Positions 51,712-60,864 of a DNA stretch of 64,000 bases are shown in pieces. Under the pieces are notes generated by a model. The model did not search any database. It had not been told where the DNA came from and worked only from the letters and a program-made list of their open reading frames with translations. Every line of letters starts with the position of its first letter. The first letter of the stretch is position 1. The position numbers and the translations under genes are program-made. The stretch lies in NCBI GenBank assembly GCA_020160935.1, contig JAIUPL010000006.1:124001-188000 (forward strand), read 5' to 3'. Source of the DNA: Bacteroidota bacterium. Lineage in GTDB: Bacteria > Bacteroidota > Bacteroidia > Chitinophagales > Saprospiraceae.

Positions 51712-53811
51712 ATGCCGACGACTGCCCAGTCCATTAAAATCAAAAAAAACGACGCCCCACACCATCCTTCCGTATCAAAACCTATATTGGAAAAATCTTT
51801 TCGTCTGATGGCTACTGCCAAATCCATGACGGAATTGTATGAAGCAAATTTCAAGTTGGTTAGTAAGTATGTCCACGCGACATCCCGTGGCCATGAGGCT
51901 ATTCAGATTGCTCTTGGAATGCAATTGCTTCCCCAGGATTATGTGTATCCATACTACCGCGACGACAGTATGTTGCTCGCAATGGGGCTTCGACCCTACG
52001 AGTTGATGCTGCAGTTGCTGGCAAAACGCGATGACCCATTTTCCGGAGGCAGGTCTTATTACTGCCATCCATCGCTTAAAGAGCCTGATTTTCCAAAAAT
52101 CCCGCACCAAAGCAGCGCTACTGGTATGCAGGCTATTCCTGCCACGGGCGCGGCGATGGGGATGTGGTACCGTGAGCAAATAAAACGCGACCGGCAAATG
52201 CCATTGGTGGTGTGTTCGCTGGGTGATGCTGCGGTGACGGAAGGCGAAATCGCCGAGGCTTTTCAAATGGCTGTGTTAAAGAAACTGCCCGTTTTGTACC
52301 TTGTACAGGATAATGGCTGGGATATTTCTGCAAATGCCATGGAAACCCGTGTCGCCAACGCCGCTGAATATGCCAAGGGATTCCCAGGACTGGAATCGGT
52401 GAGCATTGAAGGCAATGATTTTGAAGCCTGCTGGACAACTGTTCTGGATGTATTGAGCAAAATACGCCGCGAGCGCCGGCCTTTTCTCCTGCATGCCCGT
52501 GTGCCTTTGCTCAACCACCACACCTCCGGCGTTCGGAAAGAATGGTACCGGGATGACCTGAAAGAACACGAATCGCGCGACCCCTATCCGCGCCTCCGTA
52601 AACTTTTACTGGACCATGGTTTTAGCGAAAAAGCCGTGAAAGCCATGGAGAAGGAGGCTGCAGAACTGGTTGCTGCGGATTTTAACGAGGCGCGCCAGGC
52701 AGAAGACCCGCGCCCGGAAGATTTGTTTACCGGCGCATTTGCACCTACGCCTGTTACAGAAGAAAAAGGAGATAGAAGCCCGGCAAATGGTGAATCAAAA
52801 GTAATGGTGGATTGTGCCTTGTTCGCCATTGAAGAACTGATGCGCAAGCATCCTGAATGCCTGTTGTATGGGCAAGATGTGGGCAGCCGTTTGGGCGGCG
52901 TTTTTCGGGAGGCGGCAACACTGGCAACCAAATTTGGAGATCACAGGGTTTTTAATACTCCTATTCAGGAGGCATTTATTATCGGCAGTACGGCAGGGAT
53001 GAGCGCTGTGGGACTAAAACCCATAGTGGAAGTGCAATTTGCAGATTATATATGGCCCGGGCTGAATCAGTTGTTTACAGAAGTAGCGCGTAGTTGTTAT
53101 TTAAGCAATGGAAAATGGCCGGTTAGTTGTATCATCCGGGTGCCCATCGGCGCATATGGCAGCGGAGGGCCCTATCATAGCAGCAGCGTGGAAACGGTCG
53201 TTGCCAATATTCGCGGGATCAAAATTGCATATCCCAGCAATGGTGCAGACTTGAAAGGCTTGCTAAAAGCAGCATATTACGATCCGAATCCGGTTGTTAT
53301 TTTCGAGCACAAGGGATTGTATTGGTCAAAAGTACCAGGCACAGAATCAGCCAGGTGCATTGAACCGGCGGAAGATTACGTACTGCCGTTCGGAAAAGCA
53401 GGAATAGCCCTGGAGGCTTCTGCAGAGAATATTCAACGTGGCCTGTCAATGGGTATTGTTACCTACGGCATGGGTGTACACTGGGCGCTGAATGCTGCTA
53501 CGCTTTATCCGGGCAGAGTAGAAATTCTGGATTTGCGCACCCTGTATCCGCTCGATGAAAATGCCATGTACCATCTGGCGCGCCGACACGGGCGCATACT
53601 GGTTGTGACAGAGGAGCAAGTGAACAATTCTTTTGCGCAAACCCTTGCAGCCCGGATTCAGGAACATTGTTTTGAATTGCTGGATGCTCCTGTACGCACC
53701 ATCGGCGCTGAAAATATGCCCGCAGTACCACTCAACAGTGTCCTGGAGCAAACGATGATTCCTTCCATTGAAAAGGTGGGAGCGGCAATCGGGAAGTTGC
53801 TGGAGTATTGA
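51712..53811 (+). CDS. Fused 2-oxo acid dehydrogenase E1 alpha-beta
   Basis: A 699-residue thiamine diphosphate enzyme joining E1 alpha (about 25-345) and E1 beta (about 375-699) of a branched-chain or pyruvate dehydrogenase complex. The alpha part has GHEAIQIALGMQL, YPYYRDDSMLLAMG and the ThDP motif CSLGDAAVTEGEIAEAFQMAVLKKLPVLYLVQDN. The beta part has LYGQDVGSRLGGVFREA, FNTPIQEAFIIGSTAGMSAVGLKPIVEVQFADYIWP and IRVPIGAYGSGGPYHSSSVE. A Pro/Glu-rich linker joins them. No E2 or E3 gene is adjacent. Such fused E1s are common in Bacteroidota. Confidence 0.92.
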   Translation: MPTTAQSIKIKKNDAPHHPSVSKPILEKSFRLMATAKSMTELYEANFKLVSKYVHATSRGHEAIQIALGMQLLPQDYVYPYYRDDSMLLAMGLRPYELMLQLLAKRDDPFSGGRSYYCHPSLKEPDFPKIPHQSSATGMQAIPATGAAMGMWYREQIKRDRQMPLVVCSLGDAAVTEGEIAEAFQMAVLKKLPVLYLVQDNGWDISANAMETRVANAAEYAKGFPGLESVSIEGNDFEACWTTVLDVLSKIRRERRPFLLHARVPLLNHHTSGVRKEWYRDDLKEHESRDPYPRLRKLLLDHGFSEKAVKAMEKEAAELVAADFNEARQAEDPRPEDLFTGAFAPTPVTEEKGDRSPANGESKVMVDCALFAIEELMRKHPECLLYGQDVGSRLGGVFREAATLATKFGDHRVFNTPIQEAFIIGSTAGMSAVGLKPIVEVQFADYIWPGLNQLFTEVARSCYLSNGKWPVSCIIRVPIGAYGSGGPYHSSSVETVVANIRGIKIAYPSNGADLKGLLKAAYYDPNPVVIFEHKGLYWSKVPGTESARCIEPAEDYVLPFGKAGIALEASAENIQRGLSMGIVTYGMGVHWALNAATLYPGRVEILDLRTLYPLDENAMYHLARRHGRILVVTEEQVNNSFAQTLAARIQEHCFELLDAPVRTIGAENMPAVPLNSVLEQTMIPSIEKVGAAIGKLLEY

Positions 53812-53814
53812 TTT

Positions 53815-53930
53815 TGGGTGGTGTTTTTGTGTTTTAGTGTTTTGGAATTACGTTGCTCTTGGCATTTAGTATTCATAATGCCGAGAGCGAAGCACCTCCA
53901 AAACACAAAAACACTAAAACACCAAAACCC
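53815..53930. repeat. Palindrome of GTGTTTTWG units
   Basis: The left arm (53819-53847) contains GTGTTTTTG, GTGTTTTAG and GTGTTTTGG. The right arm (53897-53923) holds the reverse complements in swapped order. An inner stem GCTCTTGGCATT/AATGCCGAGAGC closes the loop. The stop codon of the OsmC gene (53930-53932) abuts the right arm. Confidence 0.85.
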
Positions 53931-54376
53931 TAAAACCCAAGTTTAGCATTCAATTCGATCGGAACGGCCGACAGTGCTTTGCTAACCGGGCAGCCTGCTT
54001 TTGCTGCATTCGCATGTTCCTGAAATTGCGCCTCATCCAGGCCAGGTACGCTGGCTTCCAGATCGAGGGTAATTTTCTGAAATGCCCAGCCTCCGCCACT
54101 GTTATCCATATCGATCGTAGCAGAGCAGCGGAGTTCGGTGGGTGTGAAACCTGCACCGCTCAGGCGGAAACTCAATGCCATGATATAACAACCCGCATGT
54201 GCCGCCGCAATCAACTCTTCTGGGTTGGTGCCTGCTTTTCCATCTTCATTCTGGAAGCGTTTTAGTGCAGAGTAAGGGGTGTCTTGTAATACGCCGGAAG
54301 GTCCGTCGAGTTTGCCAGAGCCTTCCGCTCCGGTTCCTTGCCAAACAGCAGATGCTGTACGTTTGAAATGTGCCAT
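53930..54376 (-). CDS. OsmC/Ohr family peroxiredoxin
   Basis: A 148-residue thiol peroxidase that reduces organic hydroperoxides. It shows the two conserved cysteines, Cys-63 in AAHAGCYIMALSF and Cys-129 in KAGCPVSKALSAVP, with GTNPEELIAAAHAGC matching the OsmC core. The start ATG 54376 (MAHFKRTASAVW) is the family start. The frame stays open upstream for 44 codons through the repeat element (giving NPHQPSST repeats), which is an accident of the decamer. It lies downstream of the MFS gene on the same strand, with the element between them. Confidence 0.92.
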   Translation of the reverse strand: MAHFKRTASAVWQGTGAEGSGKLDGPSGVLQDTPYSALKRFQNEDGKAGTNPEELIAAAHAGCYIMALSFRLSGAGFTPTELRCSATIDMDNSGGGWAFQKITLDLEASVPGLDEAQFQEHANAAKAGCPVSKALSAVPIELNAKLGF

Positions 54377-54389
54377 TCGTGTGAAAAAA

Positions 54390-54565
54390 GAGGGTTGGTG
54401 AATGTTGATGTTGATGAGGGTTGATGAGGGTTGATGAGGGTTGATAAAGGTTGATGAGGGTTGATGAGGGTTGATATTCAGCCACTCGAATAAGATCGAT
54501 TGCTTCATTTTTCGAGTGGCTGAATATCAACCCTCATCAACCTTTATCAACCCTCATCAACCCCT
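54390..54565. repeat. Decamer-built palindromic element, copy 2 (intact core)
   Basis: The left arm (54390-54473) repeats TTGATGAGGG with one TTGATAAAGG. The core is an inverted repeat: ATATTCAGCCACTCGA (54474-54489) against TCGAGTGGCTGAATAT (54512-54527). The right arm (54528-54565) carries CAACCCTCAT and CAACCTTTAT units. It shares units and core with 7941-8108. It occupies the MFS-osmC gap, 6 bp from the MFS stop. Confidence 0.92.
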
Positions 54566-54570
54566 AACCA

Positions 54571-55809
54571 TCAGATTTCTTCAATATAATCCAAATCCGT
54601 ATGAAATGTTTCTTTCATGCCGAACAATGCCAAAAAAGCGATCGCCAGGCATACTGCACCAACGATATAACCGGCAGAAATAACACTTCCGGTAACGGCG
54701 GCGCTTTTGAGGTATTTAAAAGATTCGTTGATCGGTACTTGCATACCCCGTGCAAAATTGGGTACCGAGGTAGCCACGGTGGAACGCAGATTGGTACCGA
54801 ATTGTTCAGCACCGATGGTTACAAATATTACCCAGAAACCGACAGAAATGCCCAGCACGAAATGGCTGGCATAAAACATAGCCGGACTGCTGAATGGCAA
54901 GGCGAGATAGGCCAGTACGGCCAGTACGTCGAGTGTCAGAAAAATGGCCATGACTTTTATCCGGCTTTTCAGGTACTGGCTCAGAAGCCCGGATGCGAGA
55001 TCGCCGAGAATCAGACCGGTATAGCACAGCGCGATCGCGTTACCGGCCAGGATGCCATCCAGTCCTTTTGCTTTTCCAAATTCAGGTGAAAAAAACACCA
55101 ATACACCCACCACGAACCAGGTGGAGGTGCCGATAAAAATGCAACGCATAAAACGCGAAAACCGGCTCCAGTTGGTAAACAAGGCGAAGAAATTGCCCCG
55201 GCTGATATGACTCTGTTCCTGTACGGTTTTAAAAATGCCGGATTCCGCTACACTGATTCGGATGACCAGAAGCAAAATTCCTAATGCGCCACCAATAAAA
55301 AAACAATTGCGCCAGTCGAAAAACTTGTCAATGGCCCATGCCAGAAGCGCCCCGGAAAGGCCAATGGTGGCTACGACCATTGTTCCAATACCCCTTTTAT
55401 GTTTGGGCAACACTTCTGCCACCAGGGTAATGCCTGCGCCCAATTCGCCAGCCAGGCCAACACCGGCCAAAAATCGATACAGCGCGTAATCCGTAAATCC
55501 TGTGGCGAAGCCGTTCAGAATATTTGCCAGGGAGTACAGGGCAATGGAAAAATACAACACTTTTACCCGCCCTTTTTTGTCGCCCAGCACGCCCCAAAGA
55601 ATACCACCCACCAGCATACCGAACATCTGCCAGTTTTGCAGGGAAAGGCCCTTGTCTGTCAAATCCTGCCCGGAATACCCAAGGGCTGTGAGGCTTTTTA
55701 CCCGTACAAAACCAAACAGAAGCAGATCATAAATATCCACAAAGTAACCCAGTGCGGCTACGATGACAGCCGCGTTGAATATGCGGTCAGTTAGATTGTT
55801 CTCTTTCAT
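54571..55809 (-). CDS. MFS transporter (metabolite:H+ symporter-like)
   Basis: A 412-residue transporter with twelve predicted helices. It has the MFS motif in loop 2-3 (GGILWGVLGDKKGRVKVLY) and loop 4-5 (YRFLAGVGLAGELGAGITLVAEVLPKHKRG), typical of the sugar-porter/MHS branch that imports organic acids or osmolytes with protons. The central loop is short and the C-terminus ends LDYIEEI. The substrate cannot be told. A likely -7 box (AACCTTTG near 55835, minus strand) precedes it. It is followed on the same strand by osmC. Confidence 0.9.
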   Translation of the reverse strand: MKENNLTDRIFNAAVIVAALGYFVDIYDLLLFGFVRVKSLTALGYSGQDLTDKGLSLQNWQMFGMLVGGILWGVLGDKKGRVKVLYFSIALYSLANILNGFATGFTDYALYRFLAGVGLAGELGAGITLVAEVLPKHKRGIGTMVVATIGLSGALLAWAIDKFFDWRNCFFIGGALGILLLVIRISVAESGIFKTVQEQSHISRGNFFALFTNWSRFSRFMRCIFIGTSTWFVVGVLVFFSPEFGKAKGLDGILAGNAIALCYTGLILGDLASGLLSQYLKSRIKVMAIFLTLDVLAVLAYLALPFSSPAMFYASHFVLGISVGFWVIFVTIGAEQFGTNLRSTVATSVPNFARGMQVPINESFKYLKSAAVTGSVISAGYIVGAVCLAIAFLALFGMKETFHTDLDYIEEI

Positions 55810-55912
55810 TCAATTTGCAAGATGGTGGAACGATGGTCGCAAAGGTTGTAAACTGTGGCGATATTCCAAAACCCCAAATAACAAGGCGTTTTCTGGACGT
55901 AATTTGACCAAT

Positions 55913-55947
55913 AAAAAAGCGTAGAGCATGATTCATGCTCTACGCCT
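55913..55947 (-). terminator. Terminator of the M16 peptidase gene
   Basis: A 27-nt near-perfect palindrome (GCGTAGAGCATGA-TTCATGCTCTACGC on the plus strand) whose minus-strand end is followed by TTTTTTA. Confidence 0.85.
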
Positions 55948-55974
55948 CTCTCATATCTCACACCGCTCTACTCT

Positions 55975-58746
55975 TTAGGGTTTTACTTTCTTGCTTACCA
56001 CATTGCCATCTGCATCGATCTGGATTACTTCCATTCCCAGTTGTTGGAGACCGGGAAGGGTTTTTTCTGCATCACCAGACAGGAACCAGCCCAGTTTGTT
56101 GGGTTGAACGATCGTTTTTGCTACATTTTGCACGTCCTGCAGACCCAGTTTTTGAACGCGATCGGAATATGTTTTCCAGTAATCATCTTTCAAACCGTAT
56201 TTCACGATGTTGCGCGCACTGTTGTTTACAGCAAAATTGGTTTCCCACATACCGGCCATACCAAGCACCGTGTTCTGCTTGGTTTTGTCAAACTCCTGCT
56301 GCGTCATGGGTTTGTCGCCAACAAAGGAATTGACCTCCTTTACAACCTCCTGAACACTCTCCTTCGTTTTGTCGGTTTGAACGGAAGTAAATACCAAATA
56401 AGGGCGTTGGCCACGTGTGTTCTGAATAAAAGAACCGGCTCCATACGTCCAGTGTTTGTCTTCCCGAATATTCAGGTTGATACGGCTGGTGAAATCTCCG
56501 CCCAGTACATTGTTCATTTGTTCGATAGCAGCCTCGTCCATTTGCCCGTATGGCTTGGTCAGGTAGCCGGAAACGATCATGGTTTGTTCGCTTTCCGGGC
56601 GGTCGATCAGGAAAATTTTATTGGACGCATCTGTATTTTTCACTTCAGGAATCACCTTTTTAGGTACTTCTCCTTTTTGCCAGGCGCCAAAACGTTTTTC
56701 CAGTTTTTCTACCAGTTCCGGCATGGTAATATCGCCGGTTACTACAATGGTTGCATTGTTTGGGCGCAGCCAGCGCGTGTAAAAGCCTTGCACATCACTA
56801 ACTGCCAGCGTTTTTACCACATCGGCTTCGCCGGTGCCAGTCATCGGCATTCCATATGGGTGGTCTTTACCATACAGGAACTCCGGCATCACACGCATGA
56901 CCATGCTTTGAGGCTGCTTTTTCTCATTGGCGATCTGGTTGAGTTGCTGATCCTGCAGGCGTTTGAAGTCTTTTTCCGGGAAAGACGGATTCAGCAGTAC
57001 ATCTGCCATCAAGTCGAGGCTTGGATCGAGGCTCTGTTTCAGTGCGCTCAGCGTGACGTAGGAATAATCCAGGTCGCTGCTGGCATTCAGGCCGGCGCCG
57101 AGCAATTGCAGTTTCTCGCTGATCTGGAGGCTGTTCAAAGATTTGGTGCCTTCCGGGAGCATACGCATGGCGAGGGATGCAAGGCCTGATTTTCCGCCAA
57201 ACTTGTCGGAACAGTAACCTGCATCAAACATCATGCTGGCTACTACCGTAGGGCTTTCTGTGCGACGCGTGAGTACGACTTTCATGCCGTTTTTAAGCGT
57301 AGCGCGTTGTATTTCAGGAAATTGAGCATTTACTCGTTTGTCTACATCAGGTACTTTCGAACGGTCAACATCCGTTCCGGTTACGCTGTATTCCGGGAAT
57401 GGGGTGCACACAAGGGTGAAACTTCCATCGCTGAGCCATTTTTTTCCGGCTTCGTGGATGTTTTTTGCAGTGGTTTCCTGATACCAGCGCAATGATTTTT
57501 TGTAGTAATCTGCACTGCCGCCATACACTTCATTGATGGCCAGGAGGTCGCTTTTACCTCCAAAACCACCAATACGCTCCAGGCCTTTGATCGTGTTGGC
57601 AAAATATGCTGCTTTTACACGATTTACTTCTTCATCGGTTGGGCCGTTGGCGAGGAATTCGTTCAACACCTCGTGAATGGTGTTTTCAACTTCCTCTGCT
57701 GTTTTTCCGGTTTTTACATTGGCAGTGATGGTGAAATTACCGGCAATTTCATAGGGATTGACGTAAGCGAAAATGGAGGTGCAGGTTTGTTTTTCGTACA
57801 CCAGTTTTTTGTAAAGACGGCTGTTTTTACCAGACGACAGTACATCGCTGAGCAGATCGAGCCAAACCAGTTCCTGGGAGCCCCATTGCGGAATGTTCCA
57901 GTTGATGTTAATCTGCGTTTGGGGTACCCGGTCCTGGAATTCGCCACGTGTATTACCAAAGCGTTTTGGAATGTTTACCGTTGGACGGGCTACAGTCGGG
58001 CCGGAAGGTATGTTGCCAAAGTTTTTCAGCACCTTTTCATACGCTACTTCCGGTGTGATATCTCCGGCAATCACAATGACTGCATTGGCTGCACCGTAAT
58101 AGGATTTAAACCATTCCTGTACATCCTGCAGGGATGCAGCATTCAAGTCGGACATTTCACCAATAACCGTGTGCCCGTAAGGGTGGTACGGTGGAAACAT
58201 TTCCTTTTGCATAATATCATAACCCTGTGCGTAGGGCTCATTATCGCCCTGGCGCTTTTCATTTTGCACCACGCCTCGTTGCTCGTCAAGTTTGGCCTGG
58301 TCGATGGCGCCCAGCAAGTGGCCCATGCGGTCGCTTTCCAGCCAGAGCACCTGATCGAGCGCGCCCACCGGGATATTCTGGAAGTAATTGGTGCGGTCTT
58401 CATTGGTCGTTCCGTTCAGATCTGTCGCGCCAATGGCTTCCAGTGCCTGAAAATAATCGGTATTGAAGTGCTCCGAGCCATTGAACATGAGGTGTTCGAA
58501 CAAGTGAGCAAAACCCGATTTGCCGGGTTTTTCATTTTTTGAACCTACATGATACCAGATGTTGACGGCCACGATTGGCGCCTTGTGGTCTTCATGCACG
58601 ATCAGCCGCAATCCATTTGGAAGCGTAAATTTGGTGTAAGGCACTTCAATCGTATTCGGATCATATACCGGATACTCCTGTGCATTGACAGAGTTGATGC
58701 TTACAAAGAGAGATAAAAACAGTAGAAAGGCAAACGCTCGTTGCAT
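55975..58746 (-). CDS. M16 family zinc metallopeptidase, two-domain
   Basis: A 923-residue exported peptidase of the pitrilysin/insulinase family. Signal peptide MQRAFAFLLFLSLFVSINSVNA is followed by an active M16 domain with the inverted zinc motif H81-L-F-E84-H85 (GFAHLFEHLMFNGSEHFNTD), then a second inactive M16 repeat (GLASLAMRMLPEGTKSLNS), each with its M16_C half. The start at 58746 is chosen because upstream residues are not family-like and overlap the VOC gene. It probably degrades peptides in the periplasm or outer membrane. It is terminated by the hairpin at 55913. Confidence 0.93.
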   Translation of the reverse strand: MQRAFAFLLFLSLFVSINSVNAQEYPVYDPNTIEVPYTKFTLPNGLRLIVHEDHKAPIVAVNIWYHVGSKNEKPGKSGFAHLFEHLMFNGSEHFNTDYFQALEAIGATDLNGTTNEDRTNYFQNIPVGALDQVLWLESDRMGHLLGAIDQAKLDEQRGVVQNEKRQGDNEPYAQGYDIMQKEMFPPYHPYGHTVIGEMSDLNAASLQDVQEWFKSYYGAANAVIVIAGDITPEVAYEKVLKNFGNIPSGPTVARPTVNIPKRFGNTRGEFQDRVPQTQININWNIPQWGSQELVWLDLLSDVLSSGKNSRLYKKLVYEKQTCTSIFAYVNPYEIAGNFTITANVKTGKTAEEVENTIHEVLNEFLANGPTDEEVNRVKAAYFANTIKGLERIGGFGGKSDLLAINEVYGGSADYYKKSLRWYQETTAKNIHEAGKKWLSDGSFTLVCTPFPEYSVTGTDVDRSKVPDVDKRVNAQFPEIQRATLKNGMKVVLTRRTESPTVVASMMFDAGYCSDKFGGKSGLASLAMRMLPEGTKSLNSLQISEKLQLLGAGLNASSDLDYSYVTLSALKQSLDPSLDLMADVLLNPSFPEKDFKRLQDQQLNQIANEKKQPQSMVMRVMPEFLYGKDHPYGMPMTGTGEADVVKTLAVSDVQGFYTRWLRPNNATIVVTGDITMPELVEKLEKRFGAWQKGEVPKKVIPEVKNTDASNKIFLIDRPESEQTMIVSGYLTKPYGQMDEAAIEQMNNVLGGDFTSRINLNIREDKHWTYGAGSFIQNTRGQRPYLVFTSVQTDKTKESVQEVVKEVNSFVGDKPMTQQEFDKTKQNTVLGMAGMWETNFAVNNSARNIVKYGLKDDYWKTYSDRVQKLGLQDVQNVAKTIVQPNKLGWFLSGDAEKTLPGLQQLGMEVIQIDADGNVVSKKVKP

Positions 58747-58874
58747 ACCTGTGTGAATAATTTTGGTGAGCAAATAATCTGAAGCGTCGAAACGCCCGCC
58801 AAGGTTTGTTATTTCACACTGTATACTCAAAAGAGTTGGATAAAAGAATGCAGAATTGCTATAAACGGCAAATC

Positions 58875-59249
58875 TCACTTGCCGGGCTGCTCCCATAGTT
58901 CGATTTTGTTGCCATCCGGGTCGAGTACCCATGCAAATTTTCCATATTCCATTTCCATTGGATCACCGATCAATTCTACTCCTTCGGCTTTCAGCGCTAT
59001 TACCAATGCATCCAGATTTTCCACCCTCAGGTTGAGCATGAACGAGGTAGTAGACGGCGCGAAATAGTCGCTCTCCTGTTTGAAAAAACTCAACAAGTTG
59101 TAGGCATCAGGGCTTGGGTCGTCTTTAAAATTAAATTGTGCTCCCCATGACTCCATTGAAATGCCCAGGTGTGTGGCATACCATTGCCGGCTGCGCTCTA
59201 CATCTTTGCAACGCAAAAATATGCCGCCGATACCAATTACTCTTTTCAT
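58875..59249 (-). CDS. VOC family (glyoxalase-like) protein
   Basis: A 124-residue single VOC module: VIGIGGIFLRCKDVERSRQWYATHLGI at the start, and FAWVLDPDGNKIELWEQ at the end with the conserved metal-site Glu. The substrate is unknown, and the first metal ligand position is not a clear His, so catalysis is uncertain. ATG 59249 is the family start; the longer frame runs back through the terminator hairpin at 59279. It sits 128 nt upstream of the M16 gene start. Confidence 0.88.
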   Translation of the reverse strand: MKRVIGIGGIFLRCKDVERSRQWYATHLGISMESWGAQFNFKDDPSPDAYNLLSFFKQESDYFAPSTTSFMLNLRVENLDALVIALKAEGVELIGDPMEMEYGKFAWVLDPDGNKIELWEQPGK

Positions 59250-59273
59250 GTATAATCTTGTTTTTAGATGGAC

Positions 59274-59310
59274 AAAAAGAGCCGCTTGCGAGATACTCGC
59301 AAGCGGCTCC
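59274..59310 (-). terminator. Terminator of the DUF5362 genes
   Basis: GAGCCGCTTGCGAG (59279-59292) pairs with CTCGCAAGCGGCTC (59297-59310); read on the minus strand it is followed by T5. Confidence 0.88.
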
Positions 59311-59326
59311 GCGAAAAAAGATCGAC

Positions 59327-59806
59327 TCAATAATTGGCGCCGGTATCTGTCATTCGTCCAACGAAGATCAATACCGCAACCAACATGATAAGGTAAAGTG
59401 CTATGAAAGTGATGGTCATAATACCATATAGTCTGAAATGATTTCGCAAGTTGAGCCAGGCATTGGCAAATGCATTCTGGTCAGTAAAATTCAAGGCCCG
59501 GTTGATGCTGTTTGAAAACCGGAGGTGGTACAAAGCCAGGAAAAACACACATGCCAGCGCCCCGAGATACAACAACACAATGACCCAGGAGAAGGAACCG
59601 ATGAGAGAATTGACTGGCTCTGGAAGGGTTCCCATGGCTGCCATCATGCGCAAGGCTGGGATAATAGCCAGGGCCGACAACAGGTACAGCCCCGTAACAA
59701 TAAAGCCTAAAACGGCAAAAAACATAGCCCATTTGGAAGTGATACGCCAGTTGGTTTCCATGCCAGGCGTAACACGCAGATCACCATTATTGAAATTGGA
59801 TTCCAT
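59327..59806 (-). CDS. DUF5362-type membrane protein (second copy)
   Basis: A 159-residue protein with four transmembrane helices (about 27-50, 68-92, 125-150 with an amphipathic region between). It shows the DUF5362-like pattern of an N-terminal WRITSKWAMFFAVLGFI, a central LYHLRFSNSINRALNFTDQNAFANAWLNLRNHFRLYG and a last helix. It is a paralogue of the next upstream gene, 29 nt away. Function is unknown. Confidence 0.8.
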   Translation of the reverse strand: MESNFNNGDLRVTPGMETNWRITSKWAMFFAVLGFIVTGLYLLSALAIIPALRMMAAMGTLPEPVNSLIGSFSWVIVLLYLGALACVFFLALYHLRFSNSINRALNFTDQNAFANAWLNLRNHFRLYGIMTITFIALYLIMLVAVLIFVGRMTDTGANY

Positions 59807-59835
59807 ATTGAAATTGGAAATTGAGTTCTGAAAAT

Positions 59836-60300
59836 TTAGAAAGTGCTGCGCATATTGGTAAGCATCGCAATACCAAAAATGAGGAACAATACGTACAAGG
59901 CAATGACAACGATTACCAGAATGCCAATAAACTTGTAGAAGCGCTTCAGGTAATCAAACCCGTCTTCCAGTGCATTGTTGTCGCCAGTATTGATGGCTAG
60001 TTTCGTCAGCGTCGAAAATTTGTAATAATACCAGGCTGGGAAAAAAAGCAATGCGGCATACAAAAACAAAAGCACCACTACAACCATTCCTTCTGCAGTT
60101 CCGGAGTTGACGCTCATTAATCCGCCAAAGAACATGCCCAGCATCATAAATCCTAGCCCAATAAACATGAGTACTGCCAGGAACAGTGCCCAGTTGGCGG
60201 TTTGTTGCCAATATCGGCGAATATCGTCGGTAATTTTAAGACCCTCGTCGGAAGCATCTGCTCCGAGACCGGCATCGAGGGGTTGATTCAGGTCTTCCAT
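59836..60300 (-). CDS. DUF5362-type membrane protein (first copy)
   Basis: A 154-residue protein with the same layout as the downstream copy: TANWALFLAVLMFIGLGF, YYKFSTLTKLAINTGDNNALEDGFDYLKRFYKFIG and a last hydrophobic helix (ILVIVVIALYVLFLIFGIAML). The shared N..DNNALE/FTDQNAF motif marks the duplication. A TACCTTCG box near 60345 (minus) could be its promoter, with the divergent GNAT gene using TAATTTTG at 60384. The pair ends at the terminator at 59274. Confidence 0.82.
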   Translation of the reverse strand: MEDLNQPLDAGLGADASDEGLKITDDIRRYWQQTANWALFLAVLMFIGLGFMMLGMFFGGLMSVNSGTAEGMVVVVLLFLYAALLFFPAWYYYKFSTLTKLAINTGDNNALEDGFDYLKRFYKFIGILVIVVIALYVLFLIFGIAMLTNMRSTF

Positions 60301-60383
60301 GTAGATTGTTTTTCGTTAAAAAGTTTTTGATGTTGTGTAGCGAAGGTAAGCGCTGCCTTCTATTTTTAGATACTTTGTTGGTG

Positions 60384-60391
60384 TAATTTTG
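60384..60391 (+). promoter_or_regulatory. -7 box of the GNAT gene
   Basis: TAATTTTG matches TAnnTTTG about 20 nt before the ATG at 60412. Confidence 0.5.
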
Positions 60392-60411
60392 AACCTCCTA
60401 CCGAAACAAGG

Positions 60412-60864
60412 ATGACTACGATGAACATTGAAATACATTTAATTGCGTTTGGCACTCCGGAATATGATGAGGCCGTGCGTTTGCGGTACGATATATTACG
60501 TGCGCCGCTCGGGCTGACCTATACACCCGAACAACTGGCTGAAGAGTACAACCAAATTCACCTGGCCGGATTTGACAGCCAGGGTGTGCTGATTGCCTAC
60601 CTCAATCTTACCCCTGCTACAGAGGAGGTGGTCAAAATGCGGCAAGTAGCAGTGGCTTCCACATGGCAGGGTAAAGGTATTGGCAGCATGCTGGTAGCCG
60701 AATCTGAAAAAACAGCAAGCAGGCTGGGTTTTTCACTCATAACGCTCCATGCGCGGGAATCGGCCGTCCCGTTTTATGAACGATTGGGGTATGGCCTTGT
60801 AGGAGAACGATTTGAAGAGGTGACCATACCCCATTTTAAAATGGAAAAAACGCTCCGGATGTAA
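60412..60864 (+). CDS. GNAT family N-acetyltransferase
   Basis: A 150-residue single-domain acetyltransferase using acetyl-CoA. The core is VVKMRQVAVASTWQGKGIGSMLVAESEKTASRLGFSLITLHARESAVPFYERLGYGLVGE, containing the Q/RxxGxG/A pyrophosphate loop (QGKGIG) and the usual second half. The N-terminal IAFGTPEYDEAVRLRYDILRAPLGL and DSQGVLIAYLNL resemble ElaA/YitI-like GNATs. The acceptor is unknown. Met-4 (60421) is an alternative start. The stop TAA lies in the left arm of the palindrome that follows. Confidence 0.92.
   Translation: MTTMNIEIHLIAFGTPEYDEAVRLRYDILRAPLGLTYTPEQLAEEYNQIHLAGFDSQGVLIAYLNLTPATEEVVKMRQVAVASTWQGKGIGSMLVAESEKTASRLGFSLITLHARESAVPFYERLGYGLVGERFEEVTIPHFKMEKTLRM

Noticed and set aside
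54377-54508. N-terminal extension of OsmC with NPHQPSST repeats
   Set aside because: The family start is at 54376 and the extension is a translation of the decamer repeat.
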